Source: Tanytarsus gracilentus
Taxonomy: Eukaryota; Arthropoda; Insecta; Diptera; Chironomidae
Reading direction: 5' to 3'
Assembly (NCBI GenBank): GCA_038502055.1
Contig: JAXRKN010000045.1
Coordinates: 1,262,501-1,326,500, forward strand
DNA length: 64,000 bases
Part shown: positions 25,461 to 36,766 of the stretch, piece after piece
How the letters are laid out: each line of letters opens with the position of its first letter
Numbering within the stretch: position 1 is the first letter of the stretch
The notes under the pieces: model-generated
Database searches by the model: none
What the model was told of the DNA's origin: nothing
The model's input: only the letters and a program-made list of their open reading frames with translations
Position numbers and translations under genes: made by a program

Positions 25461-28400
25461 GTATGTTTAAGTGTTAAACTTTGCAATAATGAAGGAATTG
25501 CGTAGTTAGAAATTTTAATAATTTTCTGGTCAAAAGAAAAACTATTAAAATGTGAAAGTCATTTTTCGAAATCTCTTCAATGGAAGATTGTAATTTACGA
25601 TGAGTCACAAGTCATAATGTTTGCCGAAAAATTGCGTGTACCATAAAAAAGTATTAAAAAACCGGTTTTAAAAAATTATTGTTTTCTCATCTGCAAAATT
25701 TATTATATATATATTGTAGCCAAACTCTAGCACGCGTGGAGCAAATTACGAAATCTACAAAAATTGCTTGTTAAATAAAATTATATACTTTTTGACACTT
25801 TTGGTAAATAAAGTAAGAGTTTATTTTTATTTATATCTTTGTTAATTCATTACTGAAAAAGTAAACAATAAAAATTCCACTTACTCAAATTATCAAATTA
25901 TAAATGACAATTTTTTTGTATTTTTAGAAGAATGATTCTCTACTTAACATCAATTTGAACCAATTTCTTCACAAATTTATTGGCGTTAAAATTCTTTGCT
26001 TAAATCTTAAAGTCTTTAGGACAAAAAGTCATTTTTCAAAAATCCATCGTGAAAAATTATTTTTGACACGTTTCACCTCTTGAAACGTCGTAAATCTTTT
26101 TTAACACGGCATCGCGCCAACGGATGGATGTTATAAAATGTTGATGTAATTAGCTAAAGACGTGACAAAAATTGCGTTCAAGTTAAATAAAGGTGAAAAA
26201 CTTTGTGATGTGATTTAAAATCACAATAAACGAGTGTTAAAAGCTTTAGTTGTACCAAAAAAAACTAAAAAATAAATCCAACTTCTTTTCTTCTCTTTTT
26301 AACTGCCTTCATACATGCAACGATTCTTCCGTCTTCACGGTCAATATGTGTTCAACAATAAAAATAAATGTGCTCAATCGAAAAAGGATTTCCCAGCTCA
26401 CTCAAACATTTTTTCTGCTGAATTTCATTTTTCCACTGTTACACAATGTTATCCTTGTCTAATTTTCTGCTGATACATTCAGAAAAAATTCTTCTTCTCT
26501 GGTTAGATAAGACAGGAAATGTAGACAATATTTTCATTTGTCTTATTTTTTTGCTATTTTATGAAACGAAAAGTGCTTTTATAACTCCATTAAGAATTGC
26601 CTTCGATATCGCTTCATCTTCTTACCCATTTTTCATGTCTTTCTAAGTAGATAAAAAAATTTAGTTTTTAAGAGCTTATTAGAAAAATTTAAGGTCTTTT
26701 AAAATTTTTTAATTTATTTTACAAAAACTGAAATAATATTTAAAATTTTTTTTGCTAACATGAATTAGTTTTCCACACCCTGAACCACAATTTCTTATTT
26801 ATTAGCCCAAGAGTAATGAAATTTTTGCCAAAGCAAAGAAATCGTTTGGAAGTGCCATATCTAATGAGAGAGTGAGTGACGGAATGAATTTATGATAAAT
26901 GTCGTCATGAGACATTGGACGATTCATTATGAAAAGTTTTCATTCTATTGTGTGAGCGCGCCATGTCTTAAATCCATTTATCATGAGACAAAAAAGCGTC
27001 GTCGTTTGTCCCCGGGAGCAAAAATGATGGATCTTGATGGGTTGACTTGAAAAATATTGCTTGGGGATAGTTGAAGGAAGTTTTTTTCGAAAAATCTTAG
27101 AAACTAAATATGATTTTTAAAGGATTGTTCTAAAACCTTTATTCCAAAATTTTTCTGATTTTAAAGCTTAAACATTTCTTAAAGCTTCTGCGAATTCACG
27201 TGAGGTAATAAAAAATTCTTTTTGTTCGCAAAAGCAGCCGCTTTGTAAAATTGTCATTGTAAGCTGTCAAGGGGAAAAAAGCAGTTGACAATAAAAATAG
27301 ACTCGTACATTTCCATCATCCGTTCTTTTTCATCTTACGTGTATATATGCCGGAAAGTAGAGAGATGGAAGAATTATTGTTGACATTCTCCGGTGGTTAA
27401 ACAATAGAAATATTTTTTCCTTGCATGTTACGCTCAGCAGAGCTTTGATCATGAAAAATTGTTGTCATTTATAACGTTTATTTTAAATTAAATAATAAAT
27501 TTTAATATGCAAGCATATACACATAAATTTCATGCATATTCATCATTAAAAGTGGGATGAAATGAAAAAATTACCATCTGCTTTAAAATATTCCACATTC
27601 ATTGCTGGTAGCTTGAAAAAATAATCAAACACTAAACAAAAAAAATCCTCTACACTGATTGTTGGAAGTGAAATGGAAGGAAGGACGTCTCGAATGAAAT
27701 ATAAAAAGCACATCATCATAAAAATCTTATAGTCGTACAGCACCCCCGACTGTGAAGTTCATCAACGAAGTCTGAGTGTGCAATTTTTTTTTGTTATAGA
27801 ATGTTAGTTCGCATAAGTGAAGCGGATAATTTCCATCCCTTGTCTCGGAGTCATAACAGCAAGCTCTTTATTTTTCACGAATGAAAAACTCTCAGTCTCT
27901 CTCGCATGTCATTGTCATTCTCCCCGAGTATGATTACATTACTTTTGAAGCTTTTATATGCATGCTCATAATGATTTTTTCACTATAGCAACATCCACCG
28001 CACTCATTCATTGTGACGTTAAGCTCATATGGTTGCAAAGTTGCGCAATTTTAGTGAAAATTTAGCTTTTTATGTAATTACAAATTAAGTGTTTGTAAAA
28101 TGTTTCACCGAAATTTTATTCAAAAATTAAATTCATTTCAAGGACGTGATGTGAATTTTAGCAACAAAGCTTTCCATAAATAAATTAAATAATTTTATAA
28201 CCTAAAATGAAAATTTAAAAAAATTAAGTTTCACAAAACAAAATTTGTTCTTTTTTTAAAATAAATCTAATGTTTGAATTTTTCGGTTGACTTGAATTTT
28301 TGAAAAAATTCAAAAAATCTTTGAATCCATTATTAAATCTTTTAAAGATCTTTGAGAAATTTATGACGTCAATTCAAATTTTTAAATTAGCTCCTCTTAT

Positions 28401-29534
28401 CCCTTATCCCTTCACAACTCACAATGATGTTTCCGATACTTTTCATATGGAGTAAAATTTCCATTTCAAAATCTATCGAAGATTTAAATTTAAAAAGCAT
28501 TTCGAAGATCGAATGAGTTAAATTCAATTTTTCAATATAAGAAAATGACATCGAGATGAAAATATAACGAGAAAAGCGGGTTATGAAGGAGAGATAAATT
28601 TGTGTTGAGAAGCGGAAATATTAATGTAAATCCTGTCAGCATTCAACTGCAGCAGCTTTTCGGGTGATTTAAAACTCCTTGTGGAAGCGGAGATGAATAT
28701 GAAAATGAGGAAATGCGATGAGATTTCTGTTTTGTTTACTAAAGTATTATTGCTTGAGTCAAGTACATTAACAAGTTGAGAGTTGAACATTTTCTCTAAA
28801 GTAATTTTTGTTTCGAAAATAGATTTTAGTAAAATAAACTTTATGATCCCTATAAAAAATCATAGGTCAAAGAAATTTGAATAAAAAAATTAAAGTTTCA
28901 TAGTTCCTATAAAAACATTGGTAATCCAATTTTTTTAACCTTGTTTTTTTCAGGCTGGGATAAAATTTAACTTTAGAGATCAGTGTTTATCATCATAATT
29001 GCACTTCAGACTCATTTTCCCTATCTATTCAACTTCCATTAGAAATTGTTTGTTTAATATCAATTAAGGCTTGCAAATATTTATGAAATTTCTCTTCTTT
29101 TTAGATGCTCAAAGTTTATTTTCTTCGGAGTATCCCAACAGTGCACTTTATGTGTGTAGTTCAACAACAAAATTGATGAAAATGATTATCGGAGGAGGGA
29201 GAATGATTTTTTTTTTTTTTGTTTTAGTAATATTTATTTATTTTATAAAAAATAATACATATGTATGTTTATAAATTGATTCAATGTGAACGTTATTTTT
29301 CAGATTTATTTCTTAATCTCACTCATCATCTATGTAATTGCTATCAGTCTCTTTTAATCTAATTTTAAAAGACGTTAAATTGTAAATTTCTTACTTCCTG
29401 AGGTATTCATTAAATGCTCTAGTAGCTCTAAAATAAAAATTAAGAACATACCTAATAAAAATTTAAATTTATATGATTTTTGATATTTATGTTAATTTAA
29501 ATTAAATATTTAATTAAAAAAAAAAGAAGAATTA
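25461..29534. other. Non-coding interval
   Basis: AT-rich sequence with no recognised gene, RNA or repeat. Short open frames (for example at 26250-26646 and 28581-28790) have low-complexity Phe/Ser/Leu-rich translations and are treated as chance. Confidence 0.5.
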
Positions 29535-30119
29535 AACTCCTGTTTTTTGAAAAACAATTATTAGAGCTCGACGCTGAACTACCGCAAGTGACTCGGTTAA
29601 ATAATTGGGTGCTACGCTCCAAATGAATTCATATAAATTAAATGTGAATAAACATTCGCGTAATATGTTTTAGTCCTTTTTTCAGATATGAACCTTCTAA
29701 TTTTAACTAATTTTGCAACAAATGGATTTATTTTACGTTTGATGTGATCAATCTGTACAGAAAAATTCAGTTGTTCGTCAACGAACAATCCTATGATATT
29801 TAAATTATCAGTGCGCTGTATTGTATCGCCGTTAAATTTAATATTTAAAGCTCGTTCAGTGAAATTTTCGAATTTTTTTCTCCCTTTAAAAAATACATAT
29901 TTTGTTTTCGATGTATTGGCGCTAAGGTAATGAAATTTTAACCACTGACTTATGTGTAATAGATCACCCACATTTTTTATTTAAAATTGAGCAATAATTT
30001 GTGTTACATCCGCAATAAAATCTGATAAATCATCAGCATGAGGAGGTGGAAGCACATAACAATAAGTGGTTAAGGGTAAAAGTGCTTTGCAAAGTTCTAT
30101 TAGATCATTCATCAATCAA
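29535..30119 (-). pseudogene. Decayed reverse-transcriptase fragment of a non-LTR retrotransposon
   Basis: Read on the minus strand from about 30119, the frame gives MNDLIELCKALLPL, then HADDLSDF in place of the catalytic F/YADD box, a stop at about 29980, then SQWLKFHYLSANTSKTKYVFF and NIIGLFVDEQLNFSVQIDHI, the conserved post-catalytic RT and thumb motifs of Jockey/CR1-like elements. After 29612 the match continues in another frame (PNYLTESLAVVQRRALIIVF) to about 29535. One stop, one frameshift and a mutated catalytic box mark a dead copy truncated at both ends. No target duplication or poly(A) tail was found. Confidence 0.85.
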
Positions 30120-31504
30120 ATCTCAATTTTGTATTGTTGTGCACACATTCATTCATAGGCTTGGGGCGCTTTTAACTCTTAAATGGAAGCGAGCGTGAGA
30201 AATTTATGGGCGGTTGAAAAATGAAATATTAAACTGATGCTGGGAAAAATTACATTCGATCTAAAACTGTATATTGGCTGTACTTCGTACGGTATAAAAA
30301 GTACGTGATTTGTGCATTGAATTTAAATGAGAAATTTAACATTTAAATCTTCTCAATTAATAGAAATATCCACGTCAATTTAATGTAAAGTCGATGCATT
30401 ACCGTTCTAGCGTTCAAATGATTTTTTAATCGAAATGAGACCGGATGAAAAAATTCGGAGTTTTTGAAAATGTTTTGTAAATTGAAATTTAGTATTTTTA
30501 GAATATTTTATAGCTTTAGAATTTGAGTCTCAAACATTTTTTGGACACTTCAATTCAATTCCATATTTTCGGAATTAAAAAGCAATTTTTCGCTCACATT
30601 TCACAATTTTTAAAAAGCCAGGATGAGCTTTTTTCGCTTTTTCCCCACATATAGCAACCGAGCTTACTCCAGAGTGCATGCAACATATCGTTATGCATTA
30701 TGATTTCGATCTAGATATTCACTGGAGCGTTTTATGCTCAATTTTTATGATACATCCACTTCCTGCTGAAAATTTTGTGCACACTGCACTCCAGATATAT
30801 ATACGTACGAATTATGCAATAATTTTGCGATAATCTATTGAATATTGATTTCTTGCAGTGGGAGAGAGAGAGAGAGTCGCAACCCATTGCATCATCATGT
30901 GGATGTGTGGATTGAATTTTGATTGAATTTGGTTTGTGTGTATGAACATTTGATATTGTTATTTCTTCCGTTTTCTATATGTGTATCGAGATGATGAGTT
31001 TTATTTGACACAAATCTAAACACAGAGTGAAGAGAGAACTGCAAGTTGCAAAGTGTGAAAATTGAATCATATGCGTATATGTCACAAAATTATTCAATTT
31101 CCTTTTATATATTCTCAAACAAGCAAGCACACAAACAAACTCGAATAACATCGAAACTTTAGCTGCAATTGTCATTTCCCATTCGATATTGTATTAAATC
31201 CAATTACACATTTCAATGCTGTTTATTCAAGTTCATAGAAAATATGTTTGTGTGTTATGTTTCTGGTGATGCTTTTAACAAACTGTCCATGTGTCATATG
31301 CATGAGAAACAAGGACGAATTTTGATGCAAAGTGCGAGTAGACATGTGGAGATAATGTTGTGAGAATTTTATTGCAAGCTTCATCGCTCATGCATGAATG
31401 CGTTGTTGATTTAATTAAAATTCTAAGAGAATTATGCTTAAAAATGCATATGAGTTTGTCAAAGTTTAAAGCACAATAAATGACATTGCGATGGATGGAA
31501 TTTT
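30120..31504. other. Non-coding interval with a short GA run
   Basis: No gene was recognised. A (GA)n tract occupies about 30862-30876. Short frames at 30975-31363 have no family resemblance. Confidence 0.5.
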
Positions 31505-31510
31505 GTACAT
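31505..31510 (+). repeat. Left target-site duplication of the solo LTR
   Basis: gtacat here matches gtacat at 31869-31874, directly abutting the two LTR ends. Confidence 0.8.
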
Positions 31511-31868
31511 TGTTGAATATTCCGTCAACTCGGATATTTTGGCTCCATCGAAAATATTTATATCACCCAAAACAAACAATCACTTTTGAGTTCAATAATT
31601 TATTTCAGGAACTTTGCGATAAAACAGCTAATAAATATAATTAATTAATATAAAAATATTCACATGGAAATAATTCTTACTTTTTCTAACGGAGCTCAAA
31701 AGGATGCACGTCTCACCTCTACGGGAGTTGAGAGTAAAAGAGCGAGAAAGAACAGAATTGCGTGAAAGGTGCAATTCTGCGTCTTTAAGGGAACGTCACT
31801 CTTCGCGAGTGAACAAGTTTGCGATTAGCGGCGGGAATATTTAAATTTGGGCGATTTAATATTTCACA
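31511..31868 (+). mobile_element. Solo LTR of an LTR retrotransposon
   Basis: A 358-bp block starts TGTTGAATAT and ends ATATTTCACA, giving the TG...CA termini and a short imperfect inverted repeat (8 of 10) typical of LTRs. It is flanked by identical gtacat at 31505-31510 and 31869-31874, a target duplication. Inside are an AATAAA at about 31630 and a stretch clearly richer in GC than the surroundings (about 31690-31850). No internal gag/pol sequence adjoins, so this is what recombination between two LTRs leaves. The superfamily is not certain; the TGTTG start fits BEL/Pao or Gypsy. Confidence 0.8.
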
Positions 31869-31874
31869 GTACAT
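31869..31874 (+). repeat. Right target-site duplication of the solo LTR
   Basis: gtacat repeats the left flank at 31505-31510. Six bases match; the real duplication may be 5 or 6 bp. Confidence 0.8.
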
Positions 31875-32011
31875 AATATTTTGAACCATATTTTTCTGGT
31901 GTGAATTAAATTATTATTTTTTTGATTCCATCTAAAATATTAAAATTAGCTTGTGCTCAACGCAGTTTGTTATTTCGTGTCAAATTTCTACAAATAATTT
32001 CTTTAGAATTT

Positions 32012-32230
32012 CTGCTGGCTGGGTGACCATTTCAAATTCCTATGAAAAATAAAAGTTATATTAGATCTTTAAATAGAACCATAAATGGCGTATTTGATTG
32101 GCTTCAACTTTATATACTCTTAAAGATGAATACAGAATGAACACTTGAGCAAAAGTTACAAATAGATTCCTTAGTGGTTGCGGGCAATGGTCACCGAGCC
32201 GACAGTTTTACTGCTGGGTGGATGACCATT
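32012..32230. repeat. Inverted-repeat fragment, possible MITE remnant
   Basis: ctgctggctgggtgaccatt (32012-32031) matches the reverse complement of 32186-32205 at 17 of 20 positions. A third, directly oriented relative ctgctgggtggatgaccatt lies at 32211-32230. The spacer is AT-rich and non-coding. No target duplication is obvious at either boundary, so the type of element is unresolved. Confidence 0.55.
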
Positions 32231-33587
32231 TCCCCGTCAATTAACGACATCAATCGTTGTCCTGCATAATTTATAAAAATTAAATAAATTAGCAATTCAA
32301 GTCACTCAAATTTATTCTCTAAAAATATTTATGATATCAAACGTAAACGAGATAAGATGTGATGCGATGAAAAAGAGACGACAATTGAATTTTAGTCTCA
32401 AGCGACGTAGAATTTTTCAGATTACGACGTGAATAAAAAAAATCCCGAAAAACAAGAACAAAATATTTTATGCGTCGAATTAAAATTGAATGTCTTTAAA
32501 TGAAGATAAAGTTTACGGGCTGAGGGGAAAAAAGTTTTTCTTTCTCATCCCGCCACTCAATTTTTACGATGTCAATTCTTCATTTATTTTGTAAACTTGA
32601 CGACAAAACAACGTCCAATAAGGTTTTGCTTGTTATGTCCTTAGTATTGTTGTTCTTTTTTAAATATCTTTTGTTGTTGATGCCGTTAACTTTATAAAGC
32701 ACTTTCTCAGGAAAAAAATGATGACAAAAGATGGTGAGAGAAATTTACGATATTGCAATTTTATTTGTCGTTATTTTTTCACATTTTGCTTCTCATCTAT
32801 TTTTTTCGCCTATACAATTTTGTTGGGGTTTTGGTTGGAAATGTGAATCATGTTAAAAAAGAGTTTTCTTGGGTTGCAATCAAGAGATGAACAACTTTTT
32901 AGTTAATTTTTTTTTAAAAGATTTAAAAAAAATATTTTGCTTAAAAAATCAAAAAGTGTCACAATTTGCTCTCAACGCACTGTTACAACAAATAAATAAA
33001 TCCAAAACATTATTTTTAAGTAAAATAGCACCCAATCATGCCTTATTGAGGACCCTTTGCTTGGTTTTTTCCTCTTTTCTTTCGCAGATAATATAAATGC
33101 GGGATAAGCTTACATAAAAAGGATTTTTTCGTCCTTCGATTGTCACATAAAAGTTTACATGGTTGTTTTTATGCAGATACTTTTTTGCAGGGGTCTTACA
33201 GATGTGATTGTCATTTTGTAAGACATTTAAAGTCAGTGTGCGAACACTTCATAGCTCTTTTAAAAAATTTATTATTCACTCTCAAATTTGAGGAAATTTA
33301 TGTTTTGAAAATTTTTTAAAGACTTTGGATTCCTTTCTAAAAACTCAAATTAATTTTAGTTAGGCAAAATTATTTTAAAAGAATAAAAAACACGCAAATA
33401 TAACTAAGAATTTTTTTAGCACAGGTTATTCAGTGATGAGTGTAGGATGTAATGAACTTTTATAGAATTTCTCAAATATTGTTTTCGAGACATAACAAGT
33501 ATACACCCACTTTAGAGTCTAACTTTAAATTATTTTATAATTCTTTGCATGTAACTTAAAAAATAAATAAAATTATCTTTTATAAAC
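32231..33587. other. Non-coding interval and 3' flank of the metallophosphoesterase gene
   Basis: AT-rich with no recognised gene. The part next to 33587 should hold the 3' UTR of the minus-strand metallophosphoesterase; no canonical AATAAA was seen close to its stop. Confidence 0.5.
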
Positions 33588-34580
33588 TCATTCAACATTA
33601 ACTAACTTTTGGTAATTTTTTCCAGCCCTTTTTCTTTTTATGTAACTCACACACCTTGCACAACACGCGCTGATCGTAAATATTTTGAACGCCACGAGGT
33701 AAATTAAAAATTGATAAAATCTGCTGATAACGAAAAGCGGTGCATAACGAAAAGTTTTATCTTCAATTACGGCCTGACCGAATCCAATCTTTAAAGTGCC
33801 CATTCGATAACTTGCGGTTGGTATTTGAATTTCTATAAGGTCATTTATAGTTCGAAGGTCAATTGAGAATAGACTGGTAATTTGTTCACTTTTGTATTCA
33901 CCAATTTTTCCCTTATTTAAAGTCGATTTGTGATTGTGTGCACTAAAAATAATTTTTGGCTTGATTTTCTTTAAAAAGTCTTTTAACTTTTGATCATAGC
34001 TGCTCATCACTTCATAGTGACTTATCACAATTCTCGTTGAATTTGATTGAAATTTTTGTATTTTTGGGAATTCCTTTTCAATTCGATTCAGATGAAAAAT
34101 TTCAACATCGTTACGAAGATTCCAAAAGGTTTCACTGCCAAAAATTGCTTTGAATCTTCTTGAATCGACTCGCTCAAAACCTTCACCGCCTACATCATTG
34201 TCACCAGGCACATAAATTGCTCTAACGTTCTCCGGAATGGGAAATAATTTCATAAATCTCTCATAGTAATCCAAGTACTGCCGATCGCTTGCTATTGAGC
34301 CTTCATCCATTAAATCACCGAGGAAAATAATCGCATTAGGTTGAACAAATTTTAACGCCACCCGGTAGTTTTGTGCTAAGTGGCGATCATTGTCGAGACG
34401 TGCGTAAAATTTTTCGTTAACATTTCCGAGAATTTGTGGATCGGCGATTAAAAGAATCCTCATGCAGTTTTCATAATTTGTGCAATCGATTTCACTCCAT
34501 TTAAATTTCTGAACTCGGTAAATTAGAAATTCATTGAAAAATACAAGTGAGAAAAGCAAAAATAATTTTAATTTCCACAT
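33588..34580 (-). CDS. MPPE1: Intronless metallophosphoesterase of the MPPE1/PGAP5 (Cdc1/Ted1) family
   Basis: A single 330-codon frame. Residues about 5-20 are a hydrophobic N-terminal anchor and about 285-305 a second hydrophobic segment, leaving the catalytic domain between them, presumably lumenal. The calcineurin-like metal-binding blocks are in order: ADPQILG (about 46), GDLMDEG (about 88), PGDNDVGG (about 125, GDND where many relatives have GNHD), ISHYE (about 189) and SAHNHKS (about 213). MPPE1/PGAP5 and yeast Ted1/Cdc1 remodel the GPI-anchor glycan by removing ethanolamine-phosphate in the ER/Golgi, which is the likely role. The basic C-terminus (IKRKRAGKNYQK) would face the cytosol. 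A TCAGTC initiator lies about 45 bp upstream of the start. The lack of introns contrasts with the three other recognised genes. Confidence 0.88.
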   Translation of the reverse strand: MWKLKLFLLFSLVFFNEFLIYRVQKFKWSEIDCTNYENCMRILLIADPQILGNVNEKFYARLDNDRHLAQNYRVALKFVQPNAIIFLGDLMDEGSIASDRQYLDYYERFMKLFPIPENVRAIYVPGDNDVGGEGFERVDSRRFKAIFGSETFWNLRNDVEIFHLNRIEKEFPKIQKFQSNSTRIVISHYEVMSSYDQKLKDFLKKIKPKIIFSAHNHKSTLNKGKIGEYKSEQITSLFSIDLRTINDLIEIQIPTASYRMGTLKIGFGQAVIEDKTFRYAPLFVISRFYQFLIYLVAFKIFTISACCARCVSYIKRKRAGKNYQKLVNVE

Positions 34581-34624
34581 AACTACATTTTTGATATGTT
34601 TTTTTAATATGAACTGCTGCCGCA

Positions 34625-34630
34625 GACTGA
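34625..34630 (-). promoter_or_regulatory. Candidate initiator (TCAGTC) of the metallophosphoesterase gene
   Basis: On the minus strand TCAGTC matches the arthropod Inr consensus TCAGTY, 45-50 bp before the start codon. No clear TATA box was seen upstream. Motif match only. Confidence 0.4.
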
Positions 34631-36564
34631 AGAAAATTTAATCATTAAAATTTATTGATAAGATAAAAAGCCGTCGATAAAAAATTAATGATAACAAGTT
34701 TTTGAATTTTTTTATTACGTTTGATAATTTTTCTAAAAATATTTTCACATAAGAAAATCATGAACGAAAAAAATCAAGGAAAAAATCCTTTTCGAATAGA
34801 TACACAACAAACCCGTAACAATAACAAAAGCTGTGAATGGAATATTTTTCATCATGCGACGTGCTTTCAATACAAAATCACGCCATTCACGAAGATACTT
34901 GGAAAACTATCATTCTGTACCATCCATAAAAGACAAACAATGTCTAAAAGGAGTGAGAGAAAAAAAAGATAGCAAAAGAGGACGATTGACAAAAATTGGG
35001 AAATGATCATTTTTCTCATTCTCACATGTGATGATATAGTTATTTGAACATGGACAGGAGGAGGGAGAGAAATAAAAATGTTATTAATATCCATTAGATC
35101 GTTTATATTCTCTGACAGTGATTGAATGTTTTGAAATGAAAATATAAACAAATGCGAATGAGGGATGGAGAGATTAAATTTGGTGTTACAAAGAGTTTTT
35201 TGGGGGAGAAGAAAAGTTCATTGACGTTAGGTGAATTTTCAAGGTAGCAAAACTTTTTTTAAAAATTTTCTTTTCTATTTTATTACTATTTATATTTTTG
35301 ATTTTTTTCTTGAAACAAAGAGAGTTCTAATGAAGGTGGCATTCATACACATCATCACTAATTAGGTTTAAAGTTAGCCACCAGTAAGAAATTTTCCTTC
35401 GTTAATAAACCTCAGCACCTAATAAACCGACCAACCATAAAAACAGCTACAACAACACTCCCTTGTCAACTGTATCTTTATTCTCTAACATTTAACGCTC
35501 TCTAACGATGCTATCTAACGATTATTACACGAAAAATATATAAATTTATATTCACAACATAGCAGAAAAGGATTACGACTACGTAACATTTTACATTCCA
35601 CAGCTTAAATCCCATTTCTGCTTACTTCAACACAAATCCCCGCATGCCCTTTAAGTTTCCTCCATGATGATCCGTTAAATTCGATGCTGAAAAAATCTCA
35701 ATTGAAAAATGACATCAAAGGGGAAGAAAAAATCGTGGAATATTTTTTCGACAAAAGCGAATGTGGAATTCACATGCATGTCTAGTATGACATTCAATAC
35801 GCGGCACGTTTTGTAAATTCAGTAGGTTGGAAATATGAGAAGAAATCAACCGACGCTATGTGATAGTCACAGTAGGAGCGTGAAAACAGTTTCACGCAAA
35901 TTTCCCTTTTTCGCAATTCAATTTTATAGCATGCGAGGCGATGAAACCTTCCATCAGGGGAGCATTTTTTCGCTCCTTTCACAACTTCCACTGAAATGTG
36001 CTCAAGAATTTGCTCTTTTCATCTCTCGATTACCCACACACCGACAATGTCTTCTGGTACTTCCACCAACATAATCGCAATAATACTTTCTTCTATTTTT
36101 AGGCCTGTGTTTGAATTTTAAATTTAAATTAATTAATTTGAATTTTAGTTGAATTTTTAAATTTCATAATTTGAAAATTATGATTTAGAATATTTTCCAT
36201 AGATTTTAAATTTTTTAAATTTAATTTTTATTTTGAAAATTTTTTTAATTATTTTCTTATGATTTTTCTTTATTTTTTTTAATTTTTTTTTACAAAAAAA
36301 AAAATTTTTTAAGGAAAATTGTTTGGTTATTAGGATAGAAAAATAACTAAAGTATACAAAGATAACAAACTTAATGTATAAAAATTTCTCCGATTTTTGA
36401 AAAACCATTTTTTATTTATTTAATTTTCTTTTTAAAAAAGACCTCAATTTTACCGAATCCCCTCATTTTCCCTTTTACAAAAAAAACCATCACATTTCCA
36501 ATTGTGAATTTATTGAATTGGAAGATGTTCAAAAAATAATATTTTTTCATCAGTAAAAAAAGTC
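34631..36564. other. Non-coding interval ending in a low-complexity AT block
   Basis: No gene was recognised. From about 36105 to 36420 the sequence is almost entirely A and T with long T and A runs; a minus-strand Lys/Phe-only open frame there is compositional. Confidence 0.5.
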
Positions 36565-36766
36565 AATAGAAATATTCTATAGAAATTCTATAGAAAATTT
36601 TGTTCTATAGAATTTCTATGGAAAATATTCTATAGAAATTCTATGGAAAATTTTCTATAGAAAATTCTAATGAAATTCTATAGAAATTCTACAGCTTTCT
36701 ATAGAAATTCTATAGAAAATCCATAGAATTTCTATAGAATTTTCTATAGAATTTCTATAGAAATTC
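36565..36766. repeat. Palindromic CTATAGAAATT array
   Basis: About 200 bp made of alternating forms of attctatagaaattctatag and gaaaattttctatagaatt, each unit nearly self-complementary, so the array can fold into many nested hairpins on either strand. Units are interrupted by small variants (ctatggaaa, ctacagctt, ccatagaa). No coding sequence is involved. Confidence 0.85.

Noticed and set aside
36178..36408. Lys/Phe-rich minus-strand frame
   Set aside because: It sits in an almost pure A/T block; the amino-acid content only reflects base composition.
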